Assembly: GCF_000761215.1 (NCBI RefSeq)
Contig: NZ_CP009438.1
Coordinates: 6,800,501 to 6,864,500, forward strand
DNA length: 64,000 bases
Direction of reading: 5' to 3'
Origin: Streptomyces glaucescens
GTDB lineage: Bacteria; Actinomycetota; Actinomycetes; Streptomycetales; Streptomycetaceae
The notes beneath the pieces were generated by a model that saw only the letters and a program-made list of their open reading frames with translations, did not search any database and was not told the DNA's origin. Within the stretch, counting starts at the first letter, position 1. Each line of letters starts with the position of its first letter. This document shows positions 7,907 to 16,763 of the stretch, piece by piece. The translations under genes were made by a program, and so were the position numbers.

Positions 7907-8572
7907 TCACGCCTCCCCGGCGAGCGGACTGTCCGCCAGCGACGCCAGCAGTTCGGCCGGATCGCCGTACACCGCGTCGGCGCCCGCCGCCTCCAGGTCG
8001 GCGCGCGGAACACCGCCGCACAGCAGGCCCACGCACCGCACCCCGGCCCGCGCGCCCGCCTCCATGTCCCACACCGTGTCCCCGACGAACACCGCCCGTT
8101 CGGCCGGCACCCCGGCGAGCTCCAGGGCGTGCCGGACCGGCTCGGGGGAGGGCTTGCCCGACTCGACGTCGTCCGCGCTCGCGGTGGCGGTGATCGCGTC
8201 GTCGGCGTCGATGGCCCGCCGCAGCGCGGCCAGCTCCGTGCCGCTCGCCGAGGTGGCCAGGACGACCGACCAGCCGTCGTCGCGCAGCCGCCGCAGCAGG
8301 GCGGCCGCGTCCGGCAGCGGGGGCAGCCGGTCGAAGTACTGCCCGTACAGCGTCTTGTGCGCGGCGCTCAGCTCGCCGTCCCGGTCCCTGTCGCGGTCCT
8401 CGCCCAGCAGCCGGGCGATCAGATCGCCGGCCGGCAGGCCCACCGCGCGGTGCACCGAGTGCATCGGCACCCGGTGCCCCGCCTGGCGGAACGCCTCCCA
8501 CCAGGCCACCACATGGAGGTGATTGGTGTCGACGAGCGTGCCGTCGACATCGAACACCGCCGCACGTTCCAT
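7907..8572 (-). CDS. HAD-family hydrolase
   Basis: A 221-residue haloacid-dehalogenase phosphatase. Motif I is DVDGTLVDT near residues 8-16, motif II is the Ser/Thr of LATSASG, motif III is SGKPSPEP, and motif IV is VFVGDTVWDME. The helical cap between motifs I and II is of the beta-phosphoglucomutase/phosphoglycolate phosphatase type. The natural substrate is unknown. The ATG at 8572 starts three codons before the core strand, as usual for the family. It is 39 bp downstream of the PHP-domain gene on the same strand and may be co-transcribed with it. Confidence 0.85.
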   Translation of the reverse strand: MERAAVFDVDGTLVDTNHLHVVAWWEAFRQAGHRVPMHSVHRAVGLPAGDLIARLLGEDRDRDRDGELSAAHKTLYGQYFDRLPPLPDAAALLRRLRDDGWSVVLATSASGTELAALRRAIDADDAITATASADDVESGKPSPEPVRHALELAGVPAERAVFVGDTVWDMEAGARAGVRCVGLLCGGVPRADLEAAGADAVYGDPAELLASLADSPLAGEA

Positions 8573-8611
8573 GATCGAATCCTTTCCGAGCCGAACCGGT
8601 CGCCTACCCCG

Positions 8612-9640
8612 TCAGGCCGCCGGCACCCGTCCCTCACGGGTCCACGCCAGCAGCTCCTCCGCCGACCAGGCGGTCACCACCCGCTCGGGCGGCACTCCGC
8701 ACTCCTCCGCGCGGGCACAGCCGTTGATCTGCCAGTCGAGCTGACCCGGGGCGTGGGCGTCGGTGTCGATCGAGAACAGCACCCCCGCCGCCACGGCCCG
8801 GCGCAGCAGCCGGCGCGGCGGGTCCAGGCGCTCCGGCCGGCTGTTGATCTCCACCGCCGTACCCGCCTCGGCGCACGCGGCGAACACCGCCTCCGCGTCG
8901 AACTCCGACTCCGGCCGCCCCCGCCCGGTCACCAGCCGCCCGGTGCAGTGCCCCAGCACGTCCGCGTGCGGGTCGCGCACGGCGGCCACCATCCGGCGGG
9001 TCATCGACCGGGCGTCCATGCGCAGCTTGGAGTGGACGGACACCACCACCACGTCCAGCCGGCCGAGCAGCTCCGGCTCCTGGTCCAGCGAGCCGTCCTC
9101 GAGGATGTCGCACTCGATGCCGGTCAGCAGCCGGAACGGCGCCCACTTCTCGTTCAGCGCCGCCACCACGTCCAGCTGCTCGCGCAGCCGGTCCGGGGAC
9201 AGGCCCCGGGCGACCGTCAGCCGCGGCGAGTGGTCCGTCAGCGCCGCCCACTCGTGCCCCAGGCTGATCGCGGCCCGGCCCATCTCCTCGATCGGACTGC
9301 CGCCGTCCGACCAGTCCGAGTGCAGATGGCAGTCCCCCCGCAGCAGCGCCCGCAGCGCCTCCCCGCCGCGCCGGGGCGCGGGCGCCGACGCCTCGCTCTC
9401 CAGCTGCTCCAGGTATCCCGGCACCTGCCCGGCCAGCGCCTCCCGCACCACCTGGGCCGTCTTCGGCCCGATGCCCTTCAGCGACTCGAGCGACCCGGCC
9501 CGGGCGCGCTGCCGCACCTCCTCCTCGGGCAGCTCCGTCAGCACCCGCGCCGCCGTGCGGAAGGCGCGGACGCGGTACGTCGGCGCCAGCGACCGTTCCA
9601 GCAGGAAGGCGATCCGGTCCAGGGCCTCGACGGGGTCCAT
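8612..9640 (-). CDS. PHP-domain protein with helix-hairpin-helix (PolX C-terminal-like)
   Basis: A 342-residue protein. The start ATG at 9640 has GAGGAGG 7 bases upstream; the open frame beyond it is antisense to the SDR gene. Residues of about 10-85 hold an HhH DNA-binding region (SLESLKGIGPKTAQVVREAL). The rest is a PHP phosphoesterase with DCHLHSDWSDG, DHSPRL, GIECDIL, VVSVHSK and DTDAHAP metal-ligand motifs. The layout resembles bacterial PolX without the polymerase palm, as in many actinobacteria. A metal-dependent phosphatase or nuclease role, perhaps in DNA repair, is an inference. Confidence 0.85.
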   Translation of the reverse strand: MDPVEALDRIAFLLERSLAPTYRVRAFRTAARVLTELPEEEVRQRARAGSLESLKGIGPKTAQVVREALAGQVPGYLEQLESEASAPAPRRGGEALRALLRGDCHLHSDWSDGGSPIEEMGRAAISLGHEWAALTDHSPRLTVARGLSPDRLREQLDVVAALNEKWAPFRLLTGIECDILEDGSLDQEPELLGRLDVVVVSVHSKLRMDARSMTRRMVAAVRDPHADVLGHCTGRLVTGRGRPESEFDAEAVFAACAEAGTAVEINSRPERLDPPRRLLRRAVAAGVLFSIDTDAHAPGQLDWQINGCARAEECGVPPERVVTAWSAEELLAWTREGRVPAA

Positions 9641-9818
9641 CGGCACCTCCTCGGCCTCGTCGGCCTCCTCGTCAGGCCTCCAGGGTTCCCCAGCCGCCCC
9701 CGCCCCGCACCACGGGCCGGCCGGTTTGCCCCCTGCCCGCCCGGGTACTGCCGACATCCCCAGGACCGCCCGGCAGAGCCGACGGCGGCAGGGCGCCGAC
9801 GACCCCGAGGAGGCCGCG

Positions 9819-10628
9819 ATGTCCGTCCCCACCGCCCAGCACCCCAGGACCGCCGTGATCACCGGCGCCGACTCCGGCATCGGCCGGGGCACCGCCGTAC
9901 GGCTGGCCCGGGCGGGCCTGGACGTCGGCATCACCTGGCACGGCGACCTGCAGGGGGCCGAGGAGACCGCGGAGGAGGTCCGTGCCCACGGGCAGCGGGC
10001 CGAGGTGGCGCACATGGACCTCACCCGGCTGCCCGAGGCCGCCGACGTCATCGACGAGCTGGCGGACCGGCTGGGCCGGGTCGACGTGCTGGTCAACAAC
10101 GCCGGTACGGGCACCGCCACCCCGTTCCTCGACCTGAAGCTCTCCGACGTCCGCGAGGTGCTGGACATCGACCTGGTCGGCCCCTTCCTGTGCGGCCAGC
10201 GGGCGGCCCGGCACATGATCCGGCAGGGCGACGGCGGGCGCATCGTCAACGTCACCTCGGTCCACGAGCACCAGCCGCGGGTAGGTGCCGCCCCGTACTG
10301 CGCGGCCAAGGGCGGCCTCGGCCTGCTCACCCAGGTCATGGCGCTGGAACTGGCCGAGCACAACATCACCGTCAACTCCGTCGCGCCCGGGGAGATCGCC
10401 ACCCCGATGACCGGCCAGGAGGACACCGACGTCACCGGCGAACGCCGCCCCGGCGTCCCGCTGGGCCGGCCCGGGGACGCCCGCGAGGTCGCCGCCGTCA
10501 TCGCGTTCCTCTGCGGTCCGGACTCCTCCTACGTCACCGGCGCCTCGTGGGCCGTCGACGGCGGCATGCTCCGCATGGGCCCGCAAGCCGGATCCCATCT
10601 GACCGGCGACGACTGGCGGCGGCCCTGA
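9819..10628 (+). CDS. SDR-family oxidoreductase
   Basis: A 269-residue classical short-chain dehydrogenase. The cofactor motif is TGADSGIG (residues of about 16-23), then NNAG, the catalytic Ser in the NVTSVHE segment, and YCAAK as YxxxK. Length and motifs fit glucose-1-dehydrogenase-like or 3-oxoacyl reductase-like enzymes, but the substrate is unknown. The ATG at 9819 follows GAGGAGG at 9807-9813. It is divergent from the PHP gene and ends 2 bp before the GTG of the topoisomerase gene, so the two are likely one transcript. Confidence 0.85.
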   Translation: MSVPTAQHPRTAVITGADSGIGRGTAVRLARAGLDVGITWHGDLQGAEETAEEVRAHGQRAEVAHMDLTRLPEAADVIDELADRLGRVDVLVNNAGTGTATPFLDLKLSDVREVLDIDLVGPFLCGQRAARHMIRQGDGGRIVNVTSVHEHQPRVGAAPYCAAKGGLGLLTQVMALELAEHNITVNSVAPGEIATPMTGQEDTDVTGERRPGVPLGRPGDAREVAAVIAFLCGPDSSYVTGASWAVDGGMLRMGPQAGSHLTGDDWRRP

Positions 10629-10630
10629 CC

Positions 10631-11650
10631 GTGCGGCTGCGGACCAGTTCATGGGAGCAGCCCGGGTTCACCCGGGTCCGGCACGGCCGGGGCTTCCGCT
10701 ACCTCGACACCCGGGGCGAACCGCTCACCGACCCCCGGCACCTGGCCCGCGTCCGAGCCCTGACCGTCCCGCCCGCCTGGCGGGACGTGTGGATCTGCCC
10801 CTGGGCCAACGGTCACCTCCAGGCCGTCGGCACGGACGACGCCGGACGCCGCCAGTACCTGTACCACGAGGAGTTCCGCGCCCAGCAGGACCAGGCCAAG
10901 CACGAACACGTGCGCCGGGTCGCCGCGACCCTGCCCGAGCTGCGCGCCCGGGTCAGGGCCGACCTGTCCGGCCGGGGCCTGACCCGGGCCCGGGTCACCG
11001 CCTGCGCCGTCCGGCTGCTCGACCTCGGCTTCTTCCGCATCGGCAGCGACCGGCACACCCGCCGGAACGAGACCTACGGGCTGACCACCATGCTGCGTGA
11101 GCATGTGCGCTGCGGCCGCGGCGAGATCGCCTTCAGCTATCCCGCCAAGGGCGGCATCGAGCTGGTGCGGTCACTGGCCGACGAACAGGCGCACGCGGTG
11201 GTCCACGCACTGCTGCGCCGCCCCCGGCGCGGCGGCGAGCGGCTGCTGGCCTTCTGGGAGGGGCGCGCCTGGCACGACCTGCGCGGCGACGACCTCAACG
11301 AGGCGCTGCGCAGGCTGTCCGGGACGGAGATCACCGCCAAGGACTTCCGCACCTGGCACGCCACCGTGCTGGCCGCCGTGGCGCTCGCGGTCACCGCCGA
11401 GGCCGGCCGGGCCACCCCGGCGTCGCGCCGCCGCCAGGTGGCACGGGCCGTGCGCGAGGTCAGCCACTACCTGGGCAACACGCCCGCGGTGTGCCGGGCC
11501 TCCTACATCGACCCCCGGGTCTTCGAGCAGTTCGAGCAGGGCCGCACGATCGCCCCCACGCTCAGCAGGCTCGGCGAGCACGGTGCCTTCGGGCGGCCCG
11601 CGACCCAGGGCGCCGTCGAGGCGGCGGTCCTCGACCTGCTCACCGGGTGA
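10631..11650 (+). CDS. DNA topoisomerase IB (poxvirus-type)
   Basis: A 339-residue type IB topoisomerase of the compact bacterial/viral type, which relaxes supercoils by transient 3'-phosphotyrosyl cleavage. The N-terminal domain contains the GFRYLDTRGEPL, PPAWRDVWICP and GRRQYLYHE signatures. The catalytic domain has RIGSDRH and TYGLTT (first Arg region), the K-containing turn FSYPAKGG, KDFRTWHAT (second Arg and His) and the nucleophile Tyr292 in ASYIDPRV. The GTG start is 2 bp after the SDR stop and has no separate strong ribosome site, suggesting coupling. This enzyme is common but not essential in actinobacteria. Confidence 0.92.
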   Translation: MRLRTSSWEQPGFTRVRHGRGFRYLDTRGEPLTDPRHLARVRALTVPPAWRDVWICPWANGHLQAVGTDDAGRRQYLYHEEFRAQQDQAKHEHVRRVAATLPELRARVRADLSGRGLTRARVTACAVRLLDLGFFRIGSDRHTRRNETYGLTTMLREHVRCGRGEIAFSYPAKGGIELVRSLADEQAHAVVHALLRRPRRGGERLLAFWEGRAWHDLRGDDLNEALRRLSGTEITAKDFRTWHATVLAAVALAVTAEAGRATPASRRRQVARAVREVSHYLGNTPAVCRASYIDPRVFEQFEQGRTIAPTLSRLGEHGAFGRPATQGAVEAAVLDLLTG

Positions 11651-11700
11651 GGGCCTGGTGTCCGGATGCCGATGGCCGGAACCGTCCTACCCTGTATGGC

Positions 11701-11937
11701 ATGACCGAAGTCGCGAGTCCCCATATATCCCACCCGCGGATCATGGTGCTCGGGGTGCAGCCGGGCCAGCCGCCCTTCCGCATCGTGGAGATCGACGGAG
11801 AGGTCGTCGGTGAGGCCCGGACCGTCACCGACGTCCTGGAGACCGCCGCCGCCTTCGGCATCACCGTGCACGATCTGGACGATCCGGATGTGGTGCGCTG
11901 GGTGGGCGGCGACAAGTTCACCTGGAGGCCGAGGTAG
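11701..11937 (+). CDS. small conserved hypothetical protein
   Basis: A 78-residue protein beginning at ATG 11701, with predicted beta-alpha-beta character (PRIMVLGVQPG, FRIVEIDGEVVGEA, TAAAFGITVHDLDD). It has no signal peptide or membrane segment. Its length and balanced composition look like a real Streptomyces conserved protein, but I do not recognise a named domain. It lies 50 bp after the topoisomerase and ends 10 bp from the convergent GH16 gene. Confidence 0.65.
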   Translation: MTEVASPHISHPRIMVLGVQPGQPPFRIVEIDGEVVGEARTVTDVLETAAAFGITVHDLDDPDVVRWVGGDKFTWRPR

Positions 11938-11946
11938 CCCCGGCGG

Positions 11947-13209
11947 TCAGCCGACCGTCCATTTCTGGTTGGCGCCGCCGGTGCACGTCCAGATCTGCAG
12001 CCGGGTGCCGTTCGCCGGGTTGTTGCCGGTGACGTCGAGGCACTTGTCCGCCTGCGGGTTGACGATGTCGCGTGCCGCGGTGACGACCCACCGCTGGGCC
12101 GCGGTGCCGTTGCAGTCCCACAGCTGGACGGGCGTGCCGTCGGCGGTGCCGCCCGAGGCGACGTCCAGGCACTTGCCGAGCGCCCGGAGCGTCCCGTCCG
12201 CGCCGGCCGTCCACCGCTGGGCGGCGGTGCCGTTGCAGTCGTAGAGCTGGACGGGTGTGCCGTTGGCGGGGTTGGCGCCGGCGACGTCCACGCACTTGCC
12301 GGCCAGCCCGCGCACGGCCGCTCCGGCCGGGGCGTCGCTCGTCGTCACCGACACGTGGTCGACGAGCAGGGTCTGCGGGAAGACGGTGGAGCCGTCGGGG
12401 TCGCCGGGCCAGTAGCCGCCCACCGCCAGGTTCAGGATGAGGAAGAACGGCTTGTTGAACACCCACTGCCGGCCGCCGAGGTCGGCCGGGGTGCGCCGCT
12501 GGTAGACCTGGCCGTCGACGGACCAGGTGATCGAGTCGGGCGCCCAGTCCACGGCGAAGGTGTGGAAGGCGTCGGCGAAGGCCTGGCCGTTCGGCAGGGT
12601 GTAGCCGGCGCCTATGCCGCCGGAGCCGGAGTACCCGGGGCCGTGGATCGTGCCGTGCACGGTGGAGGGCTCGAAGCCCACGTTCTCCATGACGTCGATC
12701 TCGCCGGAGTTCGGCCAGCCGACCTGGCCGAGGTCGGTGCCGAGCATCCAGAACGCGGGCCACATGCCCTGCCCGCGCGGGATCTTCATCCGCGCCTCGA
12801 CGTGCCCGTACTGGGCGCTGAACCGCCCGGCGGTGTTCAGCCGCGCCGAGGTGTACTGGCAGCTGCCGTACCAGCACTGGTAACCCGCCGGGTTCTCCCG
12901 GCGGGCGGTGATCACCAGGTGTCCCTGGCCGTCCAGGGCGGCGTTGCGGGTGCCGGCCGTGTAGTACTGCCGCTCGTGGTTGTTGACGTTGTCGCCGGTC
13001 TCGGTCTGCCACTTGGAGCCGTCGACCGCGGCGCCGGCGGGCCCGTCGAAGGTGTCGAGGAACGTCACCGCCTGGGCGTCGGCCGCGGCGGCCGGCACGG
13101 CCGGGGCGGCGGCCGGCTCGGCCCGGGCGGGGGTGACGGCGGCGGACGCGACCAGGAGGGCGGACAGCGAGCCCAGCAGGCATCTGCGCAGCAGACGTGG
13201 CGTGGCCAT
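11947..13209 (-). CDS. secreted GH16 beta-glucanase with ricin-type (CBM13) domain
   Basis: A 420-residue secreted enzyme. It has a typical Sec signal peptide (residues of about 1-31, cut after PARA). Residues of about 48-285 form a GH16 jelly-roll with the catalytic signature GEIDVMEN (ExDxxE) and GMWPAFWML upstream of it. This family hydrolyses beta-1,3 or mixed-linkage beta-glucans. Residues of about 300-420 are three ricin-B repeats (GKCVDV/QLYDCNG..QRW; GKCLDV/QLWDCNG..QRW; DKCLDV/QIWTC..QKW), a likely carbohydrate-binding module. A palindromic CCCTT-n5-AAGGG at 13243-13257, 34 bp before the start, may be an operator. Confidence 0.9.
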   Translation of the reverse strand: MATPRLLRRCLLGSLSALLVASAAVTPARAEPAAAPAVPAAAADAQAVTFLDTFDGPAGAAVDGSKWQTETGDNVNNHERQYYTAGTRNAALDGQGHLVITARRENPAGYQCWYGSCQYTSARLNTAGRFSAQYGHVEARMKIPRGQGMWPAFWMLGTDLGQVGWPNSGEIDVMENVGFEPSTVHGTIHGPGYSGSGGIGAGYTLPNGQAFADAFHTFAVDWAPDSITWSVDGQVYQRRTPADLGGRQWVFNKPFFLILNLAVGGYWPGDPDGSTVFPQTLLVDHVSVTTSDAPAGAAVRGLAGKCVDVAGANPANGTPVQLYDCNGTAAQRWTAGADGTLRALGKCLDVASGGTADGTPVQLWDCNGTAAQRWVVTAARDIVNPQADKCLDVTGNNPANGTRLQIWTCTGGANQKWTVG

Positions 13210-13242
13210 GGGGATCCCTTCGAGGTGGGGGGTAAGGGTGTC

Positions 13243-13257
13243 CCCTTGATTTAAGGG
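13243..13257. promoter_or_regulatory. inverted repeat upstream of GH16 glucanase
   Basis: CCCTT-GATTT-AAGGG is a short perfect dyad in an unusually AT-rich patch just upstream of the glucanase start. It is a candidate operator or promoter element; no binding protein is recognised, and it does not match the CebR box. Confidence 0.3.
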
Positions 13258-13323
13258 ATGAGCTAAGCCTCCGTCAACACATTGGTACGGACCGCGGGCC
13301 GCCGCTCGTGCCGCCGGGCGGCC

Positions 13324-13935
13324 TCAGCGGCGCGCGTGCACGGCCCGCCCGAGCCGCCGGCCCAGCAGCAGGTAACCCGCCAGCGCCCCCGTCGTGTTGA
13401 GGATGACGTCGTCGATGTCGAAGGCACGGCCCGTGACGACCGCGCCCTGGGCCAGCTCCACCAGCAGCATCACGAAGGCGGTGAGCAGCAGCACGCGGCC
13501 GATCCCGCGCGCCCTCGGCGCGAGCACCGGCACCAGGACGCCGAACGGCACGCCCAGCAGCAGATTGCCGCCCATCTGCTTGACCGCGTCCCGCGCCACC
13601 GGCTGTTCCACGTAGGCCCGCAGCGAGTTCCCGGGCCGCAGGTTGCTGTGGGTCAGCGACTCGGAGGCGGGGGAGGGCTCCAGGGTGAGGCGGGCCAGCA
13701 CCACCGAGAAGGCCACCATCAGCACGAAGGCGCACACCATGGCCAGCGCCCGGCCGACGGCGCGCAGCAGCGGCCGGCGAGGGGAACCGGGCCGCGCCCG
13801 ACTGGCCGGCTCCGCCGCACGGGCCCCTTCCGCCCCGCCGGCCGGCTCCGTCCCCCCGGCCGGTTCCGCCTTGCCGGCGGGCCGCGACCGCGACGGGACG
13901 AGGGAATTCAAGGAACGCGCGCCTGTCCAGGCCAT
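13324..13935 (-). CDS. VanZ-family membrane protein
   Basis: A 203-residue protein. The first 60 residues are a Pro/Ala/Gly-rich cytoplasmic extension. Four hydrophobic segments follow (about residues 63-83, 122-141, 144-164 and 177-195). The VanZ signatures are visible: a GNLLLGVPFGVLVP turn, an ELAQ motif and GRAFDIDDVILNTTGALAGYLL. VanZ of enterococci gives low-level teicoplanin resistance, but actinobacterial homologues are mostly uncharacterised, so no resistance is claimed. It is in the same direction as the DUF4230 gene upstream. Confidence 0.8.
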   Translation of the reverse strand: MAWTGARSLNSLVPSRSRPAGKAEPAGGTEPAGGAEGARAAEPASRARPGSPRRPLLRAVGRALAMVCAFVLMVAFSVVLARLTLEPSPASESLTHSNLRPGNSLRAYVEQPVARDAVKQMGGNLLLGVPFGVLVPVLAPRARGIGRVLLLTAFVMLLVELAQGAVVTGRAFDIDDVILNTTGALAGYLLLGRRLGRAVHARR

Positions 13936-14006
13936 TCGGTCCTCCGGTCGTCGACTTCCCTGGTGTGTGGGCCGGTTACCCCGGCCGGCGGGCCGCTACC
14001 GCGTGA

Positions 14007-14657
14007 TCAGCCGCCGTAGGTGACGCGGATCTCCTCGAAACCGAGGGACCGCAGCAGGCCTTCGAGCATGTCCGTGGTGTTCTTCTCGGCCCGCGCGGTC
14101 AGCCCGCTCTCCCGCGCCGCCGCGCCGATGTGCCGCACCGCGAGTTGCTGCACGGCCTGTTCGCCGTTCGGATTGTCCGAGAACAGATCCCCGAGCCGGT
14201 CCAGCAGCCCGCGCTGCTTGGAGACGGCATAGGAGCGGTCGGGGTCGAGTGCCGGTTCGCCGAGCGCCGCGTGCGGCAGCCGGAGCGTGGCCGACGTACG
14301 GTCCTCGTCGACCGTCACGTCGCCCTCGCCGACCTTCCCGAGGTCCACGTACGCGTCGACGGTGCCCGCGCCCACGTACAGGGTGCGGGTGCCGCGCACG
14401 GCATCCGGCAGGAACCTGGTGTCCTTCTCCAGGTCCACCACCACCTGGAAGTTCCCGGACGCCGCCTCGTACCGGCTGATGTCCTGGATCGACCGCAGCA
14501 GCGCAGGGCCGGACCGGTCGCGGGTCTCGGTGCCGAACACGTCCTTCAGGCCCGGCAGTCCCGCCAGCCGCAGCCCGGCCAGCAGCACCACGAGCACCAG
14601 CACGACGGCGGCCGCGGCCTTCACCCAGCCCGGTGTCCGCTCGAGGGACGTCGTCAT
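14007..14657 (-). CDS. DUF4230 membrane-anchored protein
   Basis: A 216-residue protein with one N-terminal transmembrane helix (AAAAVVLVLVVLLAGLRLAGL, residues of about 13-33) and an extracytoplasmic domain matching DUF4230 (SRYEAASGNFQVVVDLEKD, YVGAGTVDAYVDLGKV, DRTSATLRLPHAALGEPALD). The ATG at 14657 has GGAAGGAGA upstream. Function is unknown; the family is common in actinobacteria and Bacteroidetes as small membrane-tethered proteins. It sits about 70 bp upstream of the VanZ gene on the same strand and could share its transcript. Confidence 0.8.
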   Translation of the reverse strand: MTTSLERTPGWVKAAAAVVLVLVVLLAGLRLAGLPGLKDVFGTETRDRSGPALLRSIQDISRYEAASGNFQVVVDLEKDTRFLPDAVRGTRTLYVGAGTVDAYVDLGKVGEGDVTVDEDRTSATLRLPHAALGEPALDPDRSYAVSKQRGLLDRLGDLFSDNPNGEQAVQQLAVRHIGAAARESGLTARAEKNTTDMLEGLLRSLGFEEIRVTYGG

Positions 14658-14770
14658 GGCGACGGTCTCCTTCCTCCCACGGTCTCCGGATGCCCGTCAT
14701 CACGCGCCGCAGACAGGCGAGTTGACGGATCTACGCCCTTCGGCGGAGCGCGCGGGCGGCCGGGGCACCG

Positions 14771-15244
14771 TCACCGGGCGGGGGTCCCCGGCCGGCGGAG
14801 CGCGTCGTCGAGGGTCGGCAGCGGGGGCAGTAACCGTGCCAGGCCCACCACGCGCAGCACCCGCAGCGTCGGCGGATGGACGCAGACGAGCGACAGGTGC
14901 CCGTCGCGGGCGAGCACCCGGCTGCGCGCGCGGTACAGCAGCCGCAGCCCGGAGGCGTCGAAGAACTCCACCGGGCTGAGGTCGATGACGATCCGCGGGG
15001 CGGGCGGTGCCGTGGCCGCGTCCAGGTACGGGACGATCTCCTCGGCCGCGGCGATGTCGATCTCCCCGAGGAACTCCAGGACCGTGTGGCCCCGGTCCTG
15101 GCGCACGCGCAGGTGCCGGGAGAGCGGGGCGCGCTCCTGCCGCACGACGACATCGCCTCCAACCAGCCCGAGTCGGCGCACAACTGCGCGCCCCGTCTTG
15201 CAAGTTACCCTTGCGGACCGAATTTCAGCATGTTCGATTGACAT
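14771..15244 (-). CDS. STAS-domain anti-anti-sigma factor-like protein
   Basis: A single-domain STAS protein of about 157 residues. The core runs from about residue 55 (HTVLEFLGEIDIAAAEEIVPYL) through IVIDLSPVEFFDASGLRLLYRA, where the Ser of DASG is the usual phosphorylation site of SpoIIAA/RsbV proteins. It probably binds an RsbW-like anti-sigma kinase and is dephosphorylated by SpoIIE-type phosphatases, several of which lie in this window. The start is uncertain: the ATG at 15244 lacks a clear ribosome site, a TTG at 15286 is possible, and a GTG about 30 codons later would give a more typical length. Confidence 0.75.
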   Translation of the reverse strand: MSIEHAEIRSARVTCKTGRAVVRRLGLVGGDVVVRQERAPLSRHLRVRQDRGHTVLEFLGEIDIAAAEEIVPYLDAATAPPAPRIVIDLSPVEFFDASGLRLLYRARSRVLARDGHLSLVCVHPPTLRVLRVVGLARLLPPLPTLDDALRRPGTPAR

Positions 15245-15319
15245 ATGTCTGTGAATTGCGGCCGAGTTCTTTCGTGTCGTGAACAAAGGGTGCGGCCCGG
15301 CCCGGTCGCGGACGGCGCG

Positions 15320-16267
15320 TCAGTCCATCAGCAGCACCAGCTTCCCGGTCGTCCGGCCCGTTTCGGCCCGCCGGTGCGCCTCGGCCGCCTCGGTGAAGGG
15401 GAACGTCCCCGCGATCGCCGGACGCAGTGTGCCCGACTCGGCCAGCTCGGCGACCGCGCGCAGGACCGCCCGGTCGGCGTCCACCAGCATCCAGGTCACC
15501 CGCACCCCCAGCCGGTCCGCCTCCCGGTACACCGCGGGCGACTCGATCGGCAGGATAGACACCACGATCCCGCCCGGGCGCAGCACCCGCAGCGAGCGTT
15601 CCGTGCAGTCCTCGCCCAGGGTGTCCAGCACCACGTCGACGTCCTTCACCGCCTCGGTGAAGTCGGTCTCCCGGTAGTCGATCACCTCGTCCGCGCCCAG
15701 GCCGCGCAGGAACGCGTGCTTGGCCGTGCTCGCCGTGCCGATGACATGGGCCCCGTACGCCTTGGCGAGCTGTACGGCCACGTGTCCCACCCCGCCGGCC
15801 GCCGCGTGGACCAGCACCCGCTGCCCGGAGCGCAGTCCGGCCGTCTCCACCAGCGCCTGCCAGGCGGTGAGGGACACCATCGGCAGCGCGGCGGCCTCGG
15901 CGTGGGACAGTCCGGCGGGCCTGGGCACCAGCAGGCGGGCCGGTGCGACGGCGTACTCGGCGTAGCCGCCGTTGCCGTACGGGAAGGGCAGCATGCCGAA
16001 GACCTCGTCACCCGGAACCAGGGCGGACACCCCGAATCCGGTCTCCTCGACCGTGCCGGACACGTCCCAGCCGAGGACGAAGGGCGGCGCGCCCAGGAGC
16101 ATGCCGGCGGCACGGTGCTTCAGGTCGATCGGGTTGACACCGGCGGCCCGCACCCGGATCAGCACCTGGTTCGCGCGCGGTGTGGGCCGCTCCACTTCCG
16201 TCGCGTGCAGCACCTCGGGACCGCCGAGGACCTCCTGGCGGATCGCTCGCATCGTGGTCGCAGTCAT
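15320..16267 (-). CDS. NADP-dependent zinc-free alcohol dehydrogenase / quinone oxidoreductase-like
   Basis: A 315-residue medium-chain dehydrogenase/reductase of the quinone oxidoreductase type. It has the GroES-like N-terminal part (AAGVNPIDLKHRAG, GWDVSGTVEETG, GDEVFGM) and the nucleotide-binding motif AAAGGVGHVAVQLAK around residue 150. Structural and catalytic zinc ligands are absent, as expected for the family. It probably reduces quinones or enones with NADPH. The ATG at 16267 is chosen because it begins just before the first strand. Confidence 0.85.
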   Translation of the reverse strand: MTATTMRAIRQEVLGGPEVLHATEVERPTPRANQVLIRVRAAGVNPIDLKHRAAGMLLGAPPFVLGWDVSGTVEETGFGVSALVPGDEVFGMLPFPYGNGGYAEYAVAPARLLVPRPAGLSHAEAAALPMVSLTAWQALVETAGLRSGQRVLVHAAAGGVGHVAVQLAKAYGAHVIGTASTAKHAFLRGLGADEVIDYRETDFTEAVKDVDVVLDTLGEDCTERSLRVLRPGGIVVSILPIESPAVYREADRLGVRVTWMLVDADRAVLRAVAELAESGTLRPAIAGTFPFTEAAEAHRRAETGRTTGKLVLLMD

Positions 16268-16631
16268 GGCGCTCAGTGTGCCGGGCGCGGCCCGTCCGGC
16301 CCACGGTACGGCCGCCCTCCGTCGGGACACTGCCAAGTGCGGGCGGCGTGGACCTCCGGCGCCCGTGACACCGGCCACCGCCGCGGCACCGCGCGCTGTG
16401 GGTCGCCGGCGGCGGCCCGTCCAGGATCTCCCTCCGCACCCCCGATGCGACCGGATCCTGGCCGCGGGTGGTCGGCGCAACGAGCCGCCGCTGACCGCGA
16501 GAGCGCGTGATCCGACAGCAACTGCGCAGGTGGGCAAGGGGACTTGTCGACTCGGGCAGGACGGGCGCACGGATGGCGGAGAGTGACGGAATCCTCACCT
16601 CCGTGGCCCGGGCGAGGTTGATCCATTCGGG

Positions 16632-16696
16632 TCCGGACCGGATAAGCTCCGGACCGGTGCTGCGAGTTGACACGATCGTGACGGGTCGGCTCACGG
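16632..16696 (+). promoter_or_regulatory. direct repeats and promoter-like site upstream of conservon
   Basis: TCCGGACCGG occurs twice in direct orientation (16632-16641 and 16648-16657), a 16-bp period. A TTGACA -35 hexamer follows at 16667-16672, with a weak -10 candidate TCACGG at 16691-16696. The remaining sequence between 16268 and 16763 holds no gene I can support. This is the likely promoter region of the cvn operon. Confidence 0.35.
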
Positions 16697-16763
16697 TGCG
16701 TACTCCTGAGTGCGGTCCCCATGCACACCCCCCCGTTCGATTGTGTTGCTTCGAAGGATGCAG

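Noticed and set aside
9641..10501. N-terminal extension of the PHP protein
   Set aside because: The extra frame is antisense to the SDR gene; the ATG at 9640 has a strong ribosome site and begins at the HhH domain.
13324..13935. Glycopeptide resistance gene because of VanZ similarity
   Set aside because: No vanHAX or vanRS genes are present, and most VanZ-domain proteins are unrelated to resistance.
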